A stretch of DNA of 64,000 bases from Sneathiellales bacterium (GTDB lineage Bacteria > Pseudomonadota > Alphaproteobacteria > JANQFL01). Within the stretch, counting starts at the first letter, position 1, and each line of letters starts with the position of its first letter. Below the pieces are notes generated by a model. That model was not told where the DNA came from and did no database searches. It saw only the letters and a program-made list of their open reading frames with translations. Of the stretch, positions 53,426 to 64,000 are shown one piece after another. The DNA lies in assembly GCA_028277845.1 (NCBI GenBank), contig JANQFL010000022.1, positions 1 through 64,000 on the forward strand. Direction: 5' to 3'. Both the position numbers and the translations under genes were made by a program.

Positions 53426-54757
53426 TCAGTCATCGGATGGTTCCTGCTCCTGTGCGCCGTCCGCCTGGCTGCGCAAACGAGACCAATAGCTCAACCGCTT
53501 CGCGACCTCCCGTTCGAACCCCCGGTCCCCCGGGTTATAGAAGCGCGCGCGGGGCATTTCCTCGGGAAAATAGTTCTGACCGGAGAAACCGTCCTCGGTG
53601 TCGTGGTCGTACATGTAATCCTTGCCGTATCCCAAATCCTTCATCAACCGGGTCGGGGCATTGAGAATGTGCTTGGGCGGCATCAGGGAGCCGGTTTCCC
53701 GGGCGGCCCGGCTCGCGGCACCGAACGCCTTGTAGGCGGCATTGGATTTCGGCGCGGAACCCAAGTAGATCACTGCCTGGGCCAACGCCAACTCCCCTTC
53801 CGGCGAGCCGACGAAGTCGTAGGCCTGCTTGGCCGCCAGCGCCTGCACCAGCGCCTGCGGATCGGCGAGCCCGATATCCTCCGAGGCGAACCGCACCAGA
53901 CGCCGGGCGACGTAGAGAGGGTCCTCACCCGCGACCAGCATACGCGCCAGCCAGTAAAGTGACGCATCCGTATCCGAGCCGCGCAGGGACTTGTGCAGGG
54001 CGCTGATCAGATTGTAATGCCCTTCCTGCGCCTTGTCGTAGACCGGCGCCCGCTTGTGGATGGCGGACACCAGGGCCGCCGTATCGAGCGCGCTCCCGGC
54101 GTTCAGCGCAAACAGTTCCTCGGCCAGGTTCAACAGGTACCGGCCGTCGCCGTCCGCCATGGCGCGCAGGGACGACCGGGCATCGTCCGTGACGGGCAAG
54201 GCCTTTCCCTGCACCTCTTCCGCCCGCTTGAGCAGGTGTTCCAACGCCGTGTCGTCCAGCCGGTTGAGCACCAGGACCTGGCACCGGGACAACAACGCGG
54301 CGTTGAGTTCGAACGACGGGTTTTCGGTCGTGGCCCCGACCAGAACCACGGTGCCGTCTTCCACATAGGGCAGAAACCCGTCCTGCTGGCTGCGGTTGAA
54401 ACGATGAATTTCGTCGACGAACAACAGTGTTCCGCGGCCATCCTGGCGCCGGGATTTGGCGGCATCGAACACCTTGCGCAGATCGGCGACACCGGAAAAC
54501 ACGGCGGACAGTTGCACGAACTCCAGGTCGATGCTCTGGGCCAGAAGCCGTGCGATCGTCGTTTTTCCCGTTCCCGGCGGGCCCCATAGGATCAGAGATG
54601 CCAGGCGGCCGCTGGCCACCATGCGGCCGAGCGGACCGCTGCCGGCCAACAGATGGTCCTGGCCGACCACATCCGCGAGGGTGTCGGGCCGCAGCTTCTC
54701 CGCGAGCGGCTTGGGCGCCGCGTCATCCAACCCAGCTGCCGAAAAAAGATCGCTCAC
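53426..54757 (-). CDS. rarA: Replication-associated recombination protein RarA (MgsA)
   Basis: A 443-residue AAA+ ATPase of the RarA/MgsA/WRNIP1 family that works at stalled replication forks. Walker A is GPPGTGKTTIARLL after the N-terminal PLAEKLRPDTLADVVGQDHLL, Walker B is TLLFVDEIHRFNRSQQD, and sensor 1/arginine-finger regions follow. The C-terminal tetramerisation block DASLYWLARMLVAGEDPLYVARRLVRFASEDIGLADPQAL is present. It starts with GTG at 54757, overlapping the HtrA stop as GTGA, so it is translationally coupled to the protease. Length is normal. Confidence 0.95.
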   Translation of the reverse strand: MSDLFSAAGLDDAAPKPLAEKLRPDTLADVVGQDHLLAGSGPLGRMVASGRLASLILWGPPGTGKTTIARLLAQSIDLEFVQLSAVFSGVADLRKVFDAAKSRRQDGRGTLLFVDEIHRFNRSQQDGFLPYVEDGTVVLVGATTENPSFELNAALLSRCQVLVLNRLDDTALEHLLKRAEEVQGKALPVTDDARSSLRAMADGDGRYLLNLAEELFALNAGSALDTAALVSAIHKRAPVYDKAQEGHYNLISALHKSLRGSDTDASLYWLARMLVAGEDPLYVARRLVRFASEDIGLADPQALVQALAAKQAYDFVGSPEGELALAQAVIYLGSAPKSNAAYKAFGAASRAARETGSLMPPKHILNAPTRLMKDLGYGKDYMYDHDTEDGFSGQNYFPEEMPRARFYNPGDRGFEREVAKRLSYWSRLRSQADGAQEQEPSDD

Positions 54758-56181
54758 CCTTTGATGACCAGGTTGTAGAGTTTGTTGCGCCGCCGCAGGA
54801 CCAGTTTCATTTCACCCGACGCGTTTTTCAGTGCCGCGTTCACATCGTCGACTGTTTTCAGGGTTGTGCCGTCCAACGCGACCAGAATATCTCCCGGCCG
54901 CAGACGCATGCGGTTGGCTCGGCTGCCGCGACGGATCTTGAGCACCACCACGCCGGATATCATGGAATCGATACCGAGTTCCTCGGCGAAGGCAGGCGAC
55001 AGATTGCCCACCAGCATGCCGGACAGCGGATGATCTCCTTTCAGTTCCGTAATATTACGGCCGGGTGTCTCCGGCGCGCCCTTCAATTCAATGTCCAGAT
55101 CCATCGTGTCGCCCTGACGCAACACGGAGACCGTCGCAAATTCTCCAACCGGCCGCGTCGCGATGCGGAAGCGCAGGCCTTGGGCGTCGATGATCTCCTT
55201 GCCGTCAACCGCGACGATCACATCGCCGATTTTCAATCCCGCGTGATCCGCGGGACCGCCGGGAAACACCGCGTTGACGAGAACGCCCCCCGGCCGGTCA
55301 AGCCCGAGGCCGGAAGCCACATCGGACGTGACGGGTTGACCCGATGCCCCGAGCCAGGGCCGGATGACGCGTTTGCCGTTTTCCGCCGAGGCCAGGACTG
55401 CGGCGACCATGTTGGCCGGGATGGCAAATCCGATACCGACGGAACCGCCGCTGCGGGAATAGATGGCCGTATTGATGCCGACGACCTTTCCATCCATGGA
55501 GATCAAAGCGCCACCCGAATTTCCGGGATTGATGGCCGCATCGGTTTGAATGAAAAACTGATAGTCGGACACGCCGATACGGGTGCGTGCAAGAGCCGAG
55601 ATAATCCCACTGGTCACCGTTTGTCCGACGCCAAACGGGTTGCCGATGGCCAGAACCAGGTCACCGACCTCCAAGTCGTCGGAATCACGTAATTCCAATG
55701 CCGGCAATGTTTTGCCGCCCGTGTCGACCCGCAGGACCGCCAGATCCGTGCGTTCGTCCGCCAGCACCAATTCGGCCGCGAATTCCCGCCGGTCCGACAA
55801 GGCAACCGTGATCTCGTCCGCTCCGGCGATGACATGATTGTTGGTAACGATGATACCCTCGGGATCGACAATGACACCGGAACCGAGCGAGTTCTGGACC
55901 TTCTCCCGCTTGGGGCCAAAAAACTGCTCGCCGAAGAAGTGCTTGAAGAACGGATCATTGAACAACGGCGATCGCCGGCGCTGCGCAACCACCTTTTTCG
56001 TGTAGATGTTCACCACCGCCGGCGCGGCATGCCTGACCAGAGGCGCATAGGACAATTGAACCTCGGCGGCCGAACGCGGAAGAACCTTGGACTCACTTTC
56101 CGCCCAAGCCTGATCGCTCAGAGCCGGGGCCGACAAGGCCACGGCCAGCATCAGATAGATCATTGTGAGCAGTCGTTGCAT
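54754..56181 (-). CDS. DegP/HtrA-type periplasmic serine protease
   Basis: A 475-residue Do-like serine endoprotease that degrades or refolds damaged envelope proteins. The signal peptide (about 1-27, ending ALSDQAWAES) is followed by the trypsin-like domain. The catalytic triad is visible as NNHVIAGADEI (His), ERTDLAVLRV (Asp) and INPGNSGGALI (Ser). Two PDZ domains follow (about 270-360, and 380-475 with VVLKIRRGSRANRMRLRPGDILVALDG). It is first in the run htrA-rarA-crcB-rluC. RarA's GTG overlaps its stop by four bases. Confidence 0.95.
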   Translation of the reverse strand: MQRLLTMIYLMLAVALSAPALSDQAWAESESKVLPRSAAEVQLSYAPLVRHAAPAVVNIYTKKVVAQRRRSPLFNDPFFKHFFGEQFFGPKREKVQNSLGSGVIVDPEGIIVTNNHVIAGADEITVALSDRREFAAELVLADERTDLAVLRVDTGGKTLPALELRDSDDLEVGDLVLAIGNPFGVGQTVTSGIISALARTRIGVSDYQFFIQTDAAINPGNSGGALISMDGKVVGINTAIYSRSGGSVGIGFAIPANMVAAVLASAENGKRVIRPWLGASGQPVTSDVASGLGLDRPGGVLVNAVFPGGPADHAGLKIGDVIVAVDGKEIIDAQGLRFRIATRPVGEFATVSVLRQGDTMDLDIELKGAPETPGRNITELKGDHPLSGMLVGNLSPAFAEELGIDSMISGVVVLKIRRGSRANRMRLRPGDILVALDGTTLKTVDDVNAALKNASGEMKLVLRRRNKLYNLVIKG

Positions 56182-56256
56182 CGCGTCTCGCCTGTTACGT
56201 GACAGTTTAGCGCTACATGGCGATGGGTGCGACCTACGCCAAGCGATAGAAACGTG

Positions 56257-56283
56257 AAAAGGGCAGCCATCGGACTGCCCTTT
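56257..56283 (-). terminator. Rho-independent terminator of the ribosomal operon
   Basis: On the minus strand GGGCAG and CTGCCC, extended by AAA/TTT pairs, form a nine-base stem around an eight-base loop, followed by TTTT. It lies about 45 bases after the rplQ stop. HtrA then starts about 76 bases further on from its own promoter. Confidence 0.85.
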
Positions 56284-56327
56284 CCAATTACGCGCCGTCG
56301 AATCGACGGCCGGGAAGCGACCAGCCG

Positions 56328-56756
56328 CTATGCAGCTGCTTCTTCCTCGTCATCTTCGTCAACCAGAACCGGGCCGGAATCCTGGCCCTTGGCGTCGGGA
56401 TCGCGGTCCACCAACTCGATCACCGCCATCGGTGCCGAGTCGCCGTAGCGATAACCGGCCCGCAACACGCGGGAATATCCGCCGCTGCGTTCGGCGTAGC
56501 GTTCCGCCAGATCGGAAAACAGCTTCTGAACGACCTTTTCGTCCGTCAGTTGGGCAATGGCCTGGCGGCGGGCATGCAGACTGCCGCGCTTACCCAAGGT
56601 GATCAGCTTGTCCACGATCGGCTTCAGTTCCTTGGCCTTGGGCAAGGTGGTCTTGATTTGCTCGTGCTTGAGCAAAGCCGCCGCAAGATTGGCGAACATC
56701 GCCTTGCGGTGTGCGCTGGTCCGGTTCAGTTTGCGGCCACTCATTCTGTGACGCAT
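56328..56756 (-). CDS. rplQ: 50S ribosomal protein L17
   Basis: A 142-residue bacterial L17. [47 protein letters not shown] is the standard N terminus. The C-terminal extension beyond the core (about 118) is strongly acidic ([12 protein letters not shown]), a feature of alphaproteobacterial L17. It is the last gene of the alpha operon, 34 bases after rpoA. Confidence 0.98.
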   Translation of the reverse strand: MRHRMSGRKLNRTSAHRKAMFANLAAALLKHEQIKTTLPKAKELKPIVDKLITLGKRGSLHARRQAIAQLTDEKVVQKLFSDLAERYAERSGGYSRVLRAGYRYGDSAPMAVIELVDRDPDAKGQDSGPVLVDEDDEEEAAA

Positions 56757-56790
56757 GGTACTAGTCTCCTACAAACTTTAGCGAGAATCC

Positions 56791-57807
56791 TTAGAACGGT
56801 TCCTCAAGGCGCTTCGCCAGTTCTTCAATGTTCTCCGGCGGCCAGTTCGGGACTTCCATACCCAGGTGCAGTCCCATCTGTGCCAACACTTCCTTGATCT
56901 CGTTCAACGACTTGCGGCCGAAATTTGGCGTCCGCAGCATTTCCGCTTCGGTCTTCTGAATGAGATCGCCGATATAGACAATGTTGTCGTTCTTCAGGCA
57001 GTTCGCCGAACGGACAGACAACTCCAACTCGTCGACCTTGCGCAGCAGATTGCGGTTGAACTCGGGTTCGGCCGGCGCCGACTCCGCGCGCTCCGCCTGC
57101 GGTTCCTCGAAATTGACGAACAGTTGCAGCTGATCCTGAAGAATACGCGCGGCCAGCGCCACGGCGTCCTCGGGCATGACCGTACCGTCGGTCTCGAGGG
57201 TCATGGTCAACTTGTCGTAGTCCAGCTTCTGGCCTTCACGGGTATTCTCGACTTTGTAAGCCACGCTGGTGATCGGGCTGTACAGCGCATCGACCGGGAT
57301 GAGGCCGATCGGCGAGTCTTCCTGACGGTTTTGCGCGCCCGGGACATAACCGGTCCCCGTGTTGATGGTGATTTCCATCGACACGGTTTCACCTTCGTCC
57401 AGATGGAACAAGGTGAGGTCCGGGTTCATGATTTCGATGTCGTGACCGGCTTCGATCATGCCGGCCGTTACTTCGCCCGGCTTCTCGACACGCAGTTGCA
57501 TCCGCTTGGGACCTTCGCTGTGCAATTTGACGGCCAAGGACTTGAGGTTCAGGACGATATCCGTCACGTCCTCGCGGACGCCCGGAATCGACGAGAACTC
57601 GTGCAAAATGCCGTCGATCTGGATCGACGTCACCGCGGCGCCTTGCAGCGACGACAGCAGCACGCGTCGCAATGCGTTGCCGAGCGTCAGACCGAACCCG
57701 CGTTCCAGCGGTTCGGCCACGATTACGGCTTTGCACTTCGGGTCGTCGCCCGCCTCGATTTCCAGCTTGGTCGGCTTGATCAATTCCGTCCAGTTCTTCT
57801 GTATCAC
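56791..57807 (-). CDS. rpoA: DNA-directed RNA polymerase subunit alpha
   Basis: A 338-residue alpha subunit. The N-terminal assembly domain has [31 protein letters not shown] and [27 protein letters not shown] flexible linker leads to the C-terminal domain that contacts UP elements and activators ([47 protein letters not shown]). The length is normal. The gene before it is rpsK with no rpsD between, the alphaproteobacterial arrangement. Confidence 0.99.
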   Translation of the reverse strand: MIQKNWTELIKPTKLEIEAGDDPKCKAVIVAEPLERGFGLTLGNALRRVLLSSLQGAAVTSIQIDGILHEFSSIPGVREDVTDIVLNLKSLAVKLHSEGPKRMQLRVEKPGEVTAGMIEAGHDIEIMNPDLTLFHLDEGETVSMEITINTGTGYVPGAQNRQEDSPIGLIPVDALYSPITSVAYKVENTREGQKLDYDKLTMTLETDGTVMPEDAVALAARILQDQLQLFVNFEEPQAERAESAPAEPEFNRNLLRKVDELELSVRSANCLKNDNIVYIGDLIQKTEAEMLRTPNFGRKSLNEIKEVLAQMGLHLGMEVPNWPPENIEELAKRLEEPF

Positions 57808-57907
57808 GTGTATGACCTCACGCTTTCGGCCGGATTAGCGTCCGACCGCTACACTGTTTCTATCTCGACTTCGAGGCGCCGGATGGGATACCGGCGCCCA
57901 AATCACT

Positions 57908-58300
57908 CTAGACGCGGCGGCGTTTCGGCGGCCGGCACCCGTTGTGCGGGATCGGCGACACGTCGCGAATAGAGGTAATGACGAATCCGACGGACTGCAA
58001 AGCACGCAGCGCGGATTCACGGCCCGAACCGGGGCCTTTGACTTCCACTTCCAGGGTCTTCATGCCATGTTCCTGCGCCTTGCGGCCGGCATCTTCGGCG
58101 GCCATCTGGGCGGCATACGGCGTGGATTTGCGCGATCCCTTGAAACCGCGGGAACCGGCGGACGACCACGAGATCGCGTTGCCCTGTGCATCGGCAATGG
58201 TGATCATCGTGTTGTTGAAGGTGGCGTTGATGTGCGCCACGCCGGACGTGATGTTCTTCCGTTCGCGGCGGCGTACGCGTGCTGTTTTGTCCTTGGCCAT
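57908..58300 (-). CDS. rpsK: 30S ribosomal protein S11
   Basis: A 130-residue S11, with conserved [16 protein letters not shown] and the C-terminal [20 protein letters not shown] that includes the RNA-binding PHNGCRPPK. It begins 12 bases after rpsM ends and is followed by a 100-base spacer before rpoA. Confidence 0.99.
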   Translation of the reverse strand: MAKDKTARVRRRERKNITSGVAHINATFNNTMITIADAQGNAISWSSAGSRGFKGSRKSTPYAAQMAAEDAGRKAQEHGMKTLEVEVKGPGSGRESALRALQSVGFVITSIRDVSPIPHNGCRPPKRRRV

Positions 58301-58312
58301 AACCGGTCTCCT

Positions 58313-58690
58313 TTACCGCGTGGCTTTCTTCTTACCGGCAATCGGCCGTGCCGGGCCCTTGCGGGTCCGGGCGTTGGTATGGGTCCGCTGGCCACGCACC
58401 GGCAGGCCACGGCGATGGCGCAATCCGCGATAGCAGCCCAGATCCATCAAACGCTTGATATTCATGGCAGTTTCGCGGCGCAGATCACCTTCCACGTTGT
58501 AGTCGTTGTCGATGATCTCGCGGATCTGAATGACCTCGGCGTCCGACAGTTCATTGACCCGCTTTTCCACCGGCAGACCAGCCTTGTCGCAGATTTCCTG
58601 CGCCTTTTTCGGACCGATTCCGTAGATATAGGTCAGCGCAATCGACACCCGCTTGTTTGTCGGAATATTTACACCAGCTATACGCGCCAC
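58313..58690 (-). CDS. rpsM: 30S ribosomal protein S13
   Basis: A 125-residue S13. [26 protein letters not shown] is the standard start; [26 protein letters not shown] is the RNA-binding C-terminal block. The gap to the upstream adk gene (58691-58788) contains no rpmJ, again as in alphaproteobacteria. Confidence 0.99.
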   Translation of the reverse strand: MARIAGVNIPTNKRVSIALTYIYGIGPKKAQEICDKAGLPVEKRVNELSDAEVIQIREIIDNDYNVEGDLRRETAMNIKRLMDLGCYRGLRHRRGLPVRGQRTHTNARTRKGPARPIAGKKKATR

Positions 58691-58788
58691 GTCGTTTTCT
58701 CCTCATCAGCCCAATCGGCTGAGTTTTCCACTGTCTACACCCGGGCAAAGCGCCGGATTATAGGACCAGGCGGCCCTTAGTCAACTGA

Positions 58789-59435
58789 TCAAGTCGCCTT
58801 CATAACCTCTTGAATGGCCTGGGTAACTTCACCGATGTCGGCCATGCCGTCCACGGTTCTGAGAACACCCTTGCCTTCGTAATATGGAAGCAACTGCGCG
58901 GTCAGCTCGTAATACACGCCCAACCGCGCTTTCACCGTTTCTTCCTTATCGTCATCCCGGCGGGTGAACTCCGTCCCGCCGCAATTGTCGCAAATACCGT
59001 CCTTGGCCGGCTGCTTGAACCGGTCGTGATATCCTTCACCACACATGGCGCAGGTATATCGTCCCGTGATCCGGGACACCAATTGATCGTCATCGACGGT
59101 CAACTGGATCACCTGATCTATTTTCAGGCCGCGTTCGGCCAGCATGCTGTCCAGCGCCTCGGCCTGAGCCACCGTGCGCGGAAAGCCGTCAAAAATGTAA
59201 CCACCCGCCGGGCGGCTTCGATCGATCCGCTCGGCGATGACACCCACCATCGTTTCGTCGTCGACCAGATCGCCGCGTTCCAGAACCGCCTCGACCCGCT
59301 TGCCCAGCGCCGTCCCCTGGGCGATGGCGGACCGCAGCAGATCACCCGAAGACAGGTGCTCCATGCCCATGGTGTCCACCAGGGTTTTGGCCTGGGTGCC
59401 CTTGCCGCAACCGGGTGGTCCGATCAAGACGATGG

Positions 59436-59439
<4 letters not shown>
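58789..59439 (-). CDS. adk: Adenylate kinase
   Basis: A 216-residue adenylate kinase, which balances ATP, ADP and AMP. The P-loop is GPPGCGKGTQAK. The AMP site is LSSGDLLRSAI and FDGFPRTVAQAEAL. The LID is the long, metal-binding type with two CxxC pairs (YTCAMCGEG and GICDNCGG) near 130-152. It starts with GTG at 59439, overlapping the secY TGA as GTGA. Confidence 0.98.
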
Positions 59440-60782
<1,343 letters not shown>

Positions 60783-60803
60783 ACGAGTTCTCCGGTCCGG
60801 CGG

Positions 60804-61310
60804 TTATTCCGCGCCGGCATCCTCCGCTTTGTCCGCAGCAGCAGGCTGTGTCTCGGCAACAATGGTGACCTTGCCGCCAGCCTTTTCGACTGCAGCCACG
60901 GCCGACTTGGACGCGCCGGACACTTCGATCTCGATCTTGGCGGTCAATTCGCCGTTACCGAGAAGACGAACGCCGTCGCGCACGCGGCCCACGACGCCAG
61001 CTTCCTCCAAGGTGGTGGCTGTGATGGCCTTTTTCGAGTCAATCTTTTTGTCGTCGATGGCCTTCTGCAGCCGGCCCAGGTTGACCGTGGCGAACTGCTT
61101 GCGGAAAATGTTGTTGAAGCCGCGCTTCGGCAAGCGCCGGTGCAGCGGCATTTGACCGCCTTCAAAGCCCTTGATCGCGACGCCCGAACGGGACTTCTGG
61201 CCCTTCATGCCGCTGCCGCAGGTTTTGCCCTTGCCGGAGCCGATCCCCCGGCCGACCCGGGTCCGGCCCTTGTGGGCGCCGGCATTGTCACGCAGATCGT
61301 TCAAACGCAT
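60804..61310 (-). CDS. rplO: 50S ribosomal protein L15
   Basis: A 168-residue L15 with the classic N terminus [43 protein letters not shown]. The C terminus is extended and Ala/Glu-rich. It is 28 bases after rpmD. Confidence 0.98.
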   Translation of the reverse strand: MRLNDLRDNAGAHKGRTRVGRGIGSGKGKTCGSGMKGQKSRSGVAIKGFEGGQMPLHRRLPKRGFNNIFRKQFATVNLGRLQKAIDDKKIDSKKAITATTLEEAGVVGRVRDGVRLLGNGELTAKIEIEVSGASKSAVAAVEKAGGKVTIVAETQPAAADKAEDAGAE

Positions 61311-61338
61311 TGTTCTGTTCCTTCAACCGGTCAGAGTC

Positions 61339-61530
61339 TCAGCTTTCGCCTTCGACCCGTACCATGTGGGAGACTTTGTTGATCATGCCGCGGACGGCGG
61401 GCGTGTCTTCCAGCTCCCGCGTACGGTGCATCTTGTTCAGGCCCAGGCCGATCAAGGTCTGACGCTGCGACTTTTCACGGCGAATCGGGCTGCCGATCTG
61501 GGTGACCCGAAGCGTTTTCTTCTTAGCCAT
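61339..61530 (-). CDS. rpmD: 50S ribosomal protein L30
   Basis: A 63-residue L30 ([37 protein letters not shown] and [11 protein letters not shown]). The ATG at 61530 overlaps the rpsE stop by eight bases, with GAGGAGAAGG upstream. A longer TTG-start version at 61533 is not needed. Confidence 0.97.
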   Translation of the reverse strand: MAKKKTLRVTQIGSPIRREKSQRQTLIGLGLNKMHRTRELEDTPAVRGMINKVSHMVRVEGES

Positions 61531-62074
61531 CAACCTTCTCCTCGGAGCGGCGTCCGACCACCTCGCTGACCTTCTTGCCGCGCTTCGACGCCACCATGCG
61601 CGGCGACTCGATCCGCTGCAGGGCGTCCAAAGTCGCTTTGATCATGTTGTACGGGTTCTGCGACCCGATCGACTTGGTGACCACATCGGACACGCCCAGC
61701 GATTCGAACACCGCGCGCATCGGGCCGCCGGCAATGATACCGGTACCGGGAGGCGCCGCACGCAGGACCACACGGCCGGCGCCGTGGCGTCCGGTCACGT
61801 CGTGGTGCAGGGTCCGGCCTTCCCGCAACGGGACGCGGATCAGGTTACGCTTGGCGGACTCGGTCGCCTTGCGGATCGCTTCGGGCACTTCACGGGCCTT
61901 GCCCTTGCCGTAGCCGACGCGTCCCTTCTGGTCGCCGACGACAACCAGCGCGGCAAAACCGAAGCGTCGGCCACCCTTGACCACCTTGGCGACACGGTTG
62001 ATGTGAACCAACTTGTCGATCAGTTCACCTTCGGTCCGATCCGACTGTTCGCCGCGTTGCATGTTGCGTTGCAT
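61523..62074 (-). CDS. rpsE: 30S ribosomal protein S5
   Basis: A 183-residue S5 with the double-stranded RNA-binding N-terminal part ([31 protein letters not shown]) and the [15 protein letters not shown] block. The downstream gene rpmD starts inside its last codons. It is 13 bases after rplR. Confidence 0.98.
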   Translation of the reverse strand: MQRNMQRGEQSDRTEGELIDKLVHINRVAKVVKGGRRFGFAALVVVGDQKGRVGYGKGKAREVPEAIRKATESAKRNLIRVPLREGRTLHHDVTGRHGAGRVVLRAAPPGTGIIAGGPMRAVFESLGVSDVVTKSIGSQNPYNMIKATLDALQRIESPRMVASKRGKKVSEVVGRRSEEKVDG

Positions 62075-62087
62075 CGGTTACCTTCTC

Positions 62088-62450
62088 CTAAAACGAAAGA
62101 CCGCTTTCACGCGCGGCGTCGGCCAAAGCCTTGACCCGCCCGTGATAGCGATAGCCGCCGCGATCAAACACGACCTGTTCACATCCGGCTTTCAGCGCCC
62201 GTTCGGCAATCAGCTTGCCGACCGCGGTCGCTGCGTCGACGTCGGCTCCGGTCTTGAGACCGCTGCGTACGTCCTTCTCGAGCGTACCGGCGGAGGCGAG
62301 CGTCTTGCCGCTGCGGTCGTCGATGACTTGCGCGTAGATATGCTTGGACGACCGGAACACCGACAGCCGGGGACGACCGTCTGCAACTTTGCGAATGCGG
62401 TTCCGGATACGGAACTTGCGTCGCGCCATTTTTGCTTTTTCGTTCTTCAT
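62088..62450 (-). CDS. rplR: 50S ribosomal protein L18
   Basis: A 120-residue L18. [45 protein letters not shown] is the 5S-rRNA-binding region; the C terminus [21 protein letters not shown] is standard. The start at 62450 is kept because L18 usually has such a short basic lead. Confidence 0.97.
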   Translation of the reverse strand: MKNEKAKMARRKFRIRNRIRKVADGRPRLSVFRSSKHIYAQVIDDRSGKTLASAGTLEKDVRSGLKTGADVDAATAVGKLIAERALKAGCEQVVFDRGGYRYHGRVKALADAARESGLSF

Positions 62451-62457
62451 CGTCGGC

Positions 62458-62991
62458 CTACTTCTTCTTACCTTCCTTGCGGAGGATGTGTTCGTCGGCG
62501 TACTTCACGCCCTTGCCCTTGTAGGGTTCGGGCTTGCGATAGGCGCGAATCTCCGCCGCGACCTGCCCCACCCGCTGCTTGTCGGCACCGGATACGGTGA
62601 TCTGGGTCGGACTGCCGCATTTGATCTCGATCCCCTCAGGGATGGGATACTGCACGTCGTGGCTGAAACCGAGCTGCAGGTTCAGGGTCTTGCCCTGGAC
62701 CGAGGCACGATAGCCGACACCGTTGATCTGCAGCTCCCGCGAGAATCCGTCGGAAACGCCGGTCACCAGGTTCTGCACCATGGTGCGCTGCATGCCCCAC
62801 ATGCTGCGGGAACGTTTCGACTCGTCACGCGGCGAGACGGTGATCTTGCCGTCGTCCATGGACGCGATGACGTCGTCGACCAACGTCATGCTCAGCTGGC
62901 CATTCTTGCCCTTGGCCGTGATGTTGGCGCCGTCGAGTTTGACCTCGACGCCACTCGGCACTTCGACGGGGTTTTTTCCGATACGGGACAT
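62458..62991 (-). CDS. rplF: 50S ribosomal protein L6
   Basis: A 177-residue L6. [35 protein letters not shown] is the canonical start at 62991. A frame extending to 63105 would read back into rpsH and is rejected. The C-terminal [31 protein letters not shown] is standard. Confidence 0.98.
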   Translation of the reverse strand: MSRIGKNPVEVPSGVEVKLDGANITAKGKNGQLSMTLVDDVIASMDDGKITVSPRDESKRSRSMWGMQRTMVQNLVTGVSDGFSRELQINGVGYRASVQGKTLNLQLGFSHDVQYPIPEGIEIKCGSPTQITVSGADKQRVGQVAAEIRAYRKPEPYKGKGVKYADEHILRKEGKKK

Positions 62992-63001
62992 GTTCAGGTC
63001 C

Positions 63002-63400
63002 TCAGAATACGGTGCAGAGGACTTCGCCGCCGACGTTCTGGGAACGGGCGTCGAGATCGGACATAACACCGCGCGGCGTCGACAGGATCGAAATACCCAG
63101 TCCATTACGGACCCGGGGCAGATCCTTGACCGAGGAGTAGACCCGGCGGCCCGGGGTCGAAACGCGCTTGATTTCGCGAATAACCGGCCGGCCTTCGTGG
63201 TATTTCAGCTCGATGGTCAATTCGGCTTTGCCGCCATCCATATCCATCCGGCTGTAGCCGCGGATATAACCTTCACTCTGCAGAACGGACAGAACGTTGG
63301 CCCGCAAACGCGATGCGGGGCTAACGATAGCGCTTTTACCCGCCTGTTGCCCGTTGCGGATACGTGTCAGCATATCCCCCAAGGGATCGCTCATTGCCAT
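63002..63400 (-). CDS. rpsH: 30S ribosomal protein S8
   Basis: A 132-residue S8 ([19 protein letters not shown]-terminal [36 protein letters not shown]). It is 10 bases before rplF and 13 bases after rpsN. Confidence 0.98.
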   Translation of the reverse strand: MAMSDPLGDMLTRIRNGQQAGKSAIVSPASRLRANVLSVLQSEGYIRGYSRMDMDGGKAELTIELKYHEGRPVIREIKRVSTPGRRVYSSVKDLPRVRNGLGISILSTPRGVMSDLDARSQNVGGEVLCTVF

Positions 63401-63413
63401 ATCCTATTCTCCC

Positions 63414-63719
63414 TCACCAACTGGACTTGACCATGCCGGGGATCTGACCGTGCGAGGCCAGCTCGCGCAGCGCAATCCGCGACATTTTCAGTTTCCGATA
63501 CACCCCGCGCGGCCGTCCGGTGACACCGCACCGGTTGCGTACGCGGGTCGACGAGCCATTGCGGGGCAAGGCCGCCAATTTCAAGCGGGCAGCGAAACGC
63601 TCTTCGCCCGACAAGCTCTGATCTACCGCCTGGGCCTTCAGCGTCGCACGCTTGGCCTTGTGTTTCTCAACCAGGCGGCGGCGCCGTTTGTTCTTCTCGA
63701 TCGCACTCTTCTTAGCCAT
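63414..63719 (-). CDS. rpsN: 30S ribosomal protein S14 (zinc-free long form)
   Basis: A 101-residue S14 of the long type without the CxxC zinc pairs. The C-terminal [43 protein letters not shown] is standard. No zinc-responsive paralogue is visible. Confidence 0.98.
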   Translation of the reverse strand: MAKKSAIEKNKRRRRLVEKHKAKRATLKAQAVDQSLSGEERFAARLKLAALPRNGSSTRVRNRCGVTGRPRGVYRKLKMSRIALRELASHGQIPGMVKSSW

Positions 63720-63741
63720 GCTCTCTTCTCCCTACGGCGCC

Positions 63742-64000
63742 TTACTGGGCAAACGGCATGTCGAAGGCCGCCAACAATTCGCGGGCTTCTTCATCCGTAT
63801 TTGCCGTCGTGCAAATCACCACGTTCATTCCCCGAATATCGTCGACCTGGTCGTAATCGATTTCGGTGAACACGATCTGTTCCTTGAGGCCGAGGGAATA
63901 GTTCCCCCGCCCGTCGAACGACTTGTCCGACACGCCGCGGAAGTCACGCACCCGCGGCATGGCGATGTTGATCAACCGGTCGAGAAACTCGTACATGCGG
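63742..64000 (-). CDS. rplE: 50S ribosomal protein L5 (C-terminal part, cut by window end)
   Basis: About 85 C-terminal residues of L5 ([72 protein letters not shown]). A Met early in the visible part is internal, not the start; the N-terminal half lies beyond the window. Confidence 0.97.
   Translation of the reverse strand, partial: RMYEFLDRLINIAMPRVRDFRGVSDKSFDGRGNYSLGLKEQIVFTEIDYDQVDDIRGMNVVICTTANTDEEARELLAAFDMPFAQ

Noticed and set aside
62992-63105. N-terminal extension of L6
   Set aside because: It is a frame through rpsH and does not resemble L6; [12 protein letters not shown] at 62991 is the known start.

Overview
The window is GC-rich, densely coded DNA from an alphaproteobacterium. 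The evidence is the ribosomal block at the right end: adk sits between secY and rpsM, rpsK is followed directly by rpoA, and rpsD and rpmJ are absent from it. An ATP12-type F1-ATPase chaperone, a DUF1489 protein and a chained htrA-rarA-crcB-rluC group agree with this. A choline sulfatase and a DMSP-demethylase-like protein suggest a marine or osmolyte-using lifestyle. A Rhodospirillales-type host is my inference only. There is no rRNA, CRISPR array, phage or complete insertion sequence. One tRNA (Leu, GAG) is present.

Layout. 1-14.9 kb is a mixed accessory-like stretch: GNAT acetyltransferase, HerA-type ATPase, EamA permease, PPK2 polyphosphate kinase, a cyanophycin-synthetase-like ligase with a decayed Mur half, a ketopantoate-reductase-family protein, a GcvT/DmdA-like demethylase, DUF2189, a Tat-signal carotenoid oxygenase with a divergent TetR regulator, and choline sulfatase. 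Three copies of a roughly 270-300 bp element with inverted ends and an internal hairpin punctuate this part (1-170, 3616-3888, 14651-14948). Next comes a seven-PAS hybrid histidine kinase (14.9-18.9 kb).

19.3-38.2 kb is largely branched-chain amino-acid catabolism. It holds leucine dehydrogenase and two minus-strand operons. The first is mccB, methylglutaconyl-CoA hydratase, mccA, HMG-CoA lyase, SLC13 carrier, DUF1489 and putA. The second is isovaleryl-CoA dehydrogenase, cupin, thiolase, RidA and a second acyl-CoA dehydrogenase. Together they cover leucine to acetyl-CoA plus acetoacetate except the branched-chain keto-acid dehydrogenase. A GST/isomerase pair, an SDR and a low-GC YcxB-like membrane gene lie between the two operons.

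38-48 kb holds two hotdog thioesterases, a Bcr/CflA-type MFS pump, a LysR regulator, MgtE, tRNA-Leu, an orphan fliN, lipB, acylphosphatase and both propionyl-CoA carboxylase subunits. 48-56 kb is a housekeeping minus-strand run: HtrA, RarA, CrcB, RluC-type synthase, a decayed thermonuclease-like protein, HAD phosphatase, AsmA and ATP12, with several 4-nt stop/start overlaps. 56.3-64 kb is the end of the spc and alpha ribosomal operons (rplE fragment to rplQ), closed by a clear terminator.

Most unusual items: the three-copy palindromic element whose end supplies the stop codon of two neighbouring genes in the same phase, the CphA-like ligase with a destroyed Mur P-loop beside a PPK2 that carries a histone-like tail, the minimal orphan FliN, and the catalytically dead nuclease-like secreted protein.
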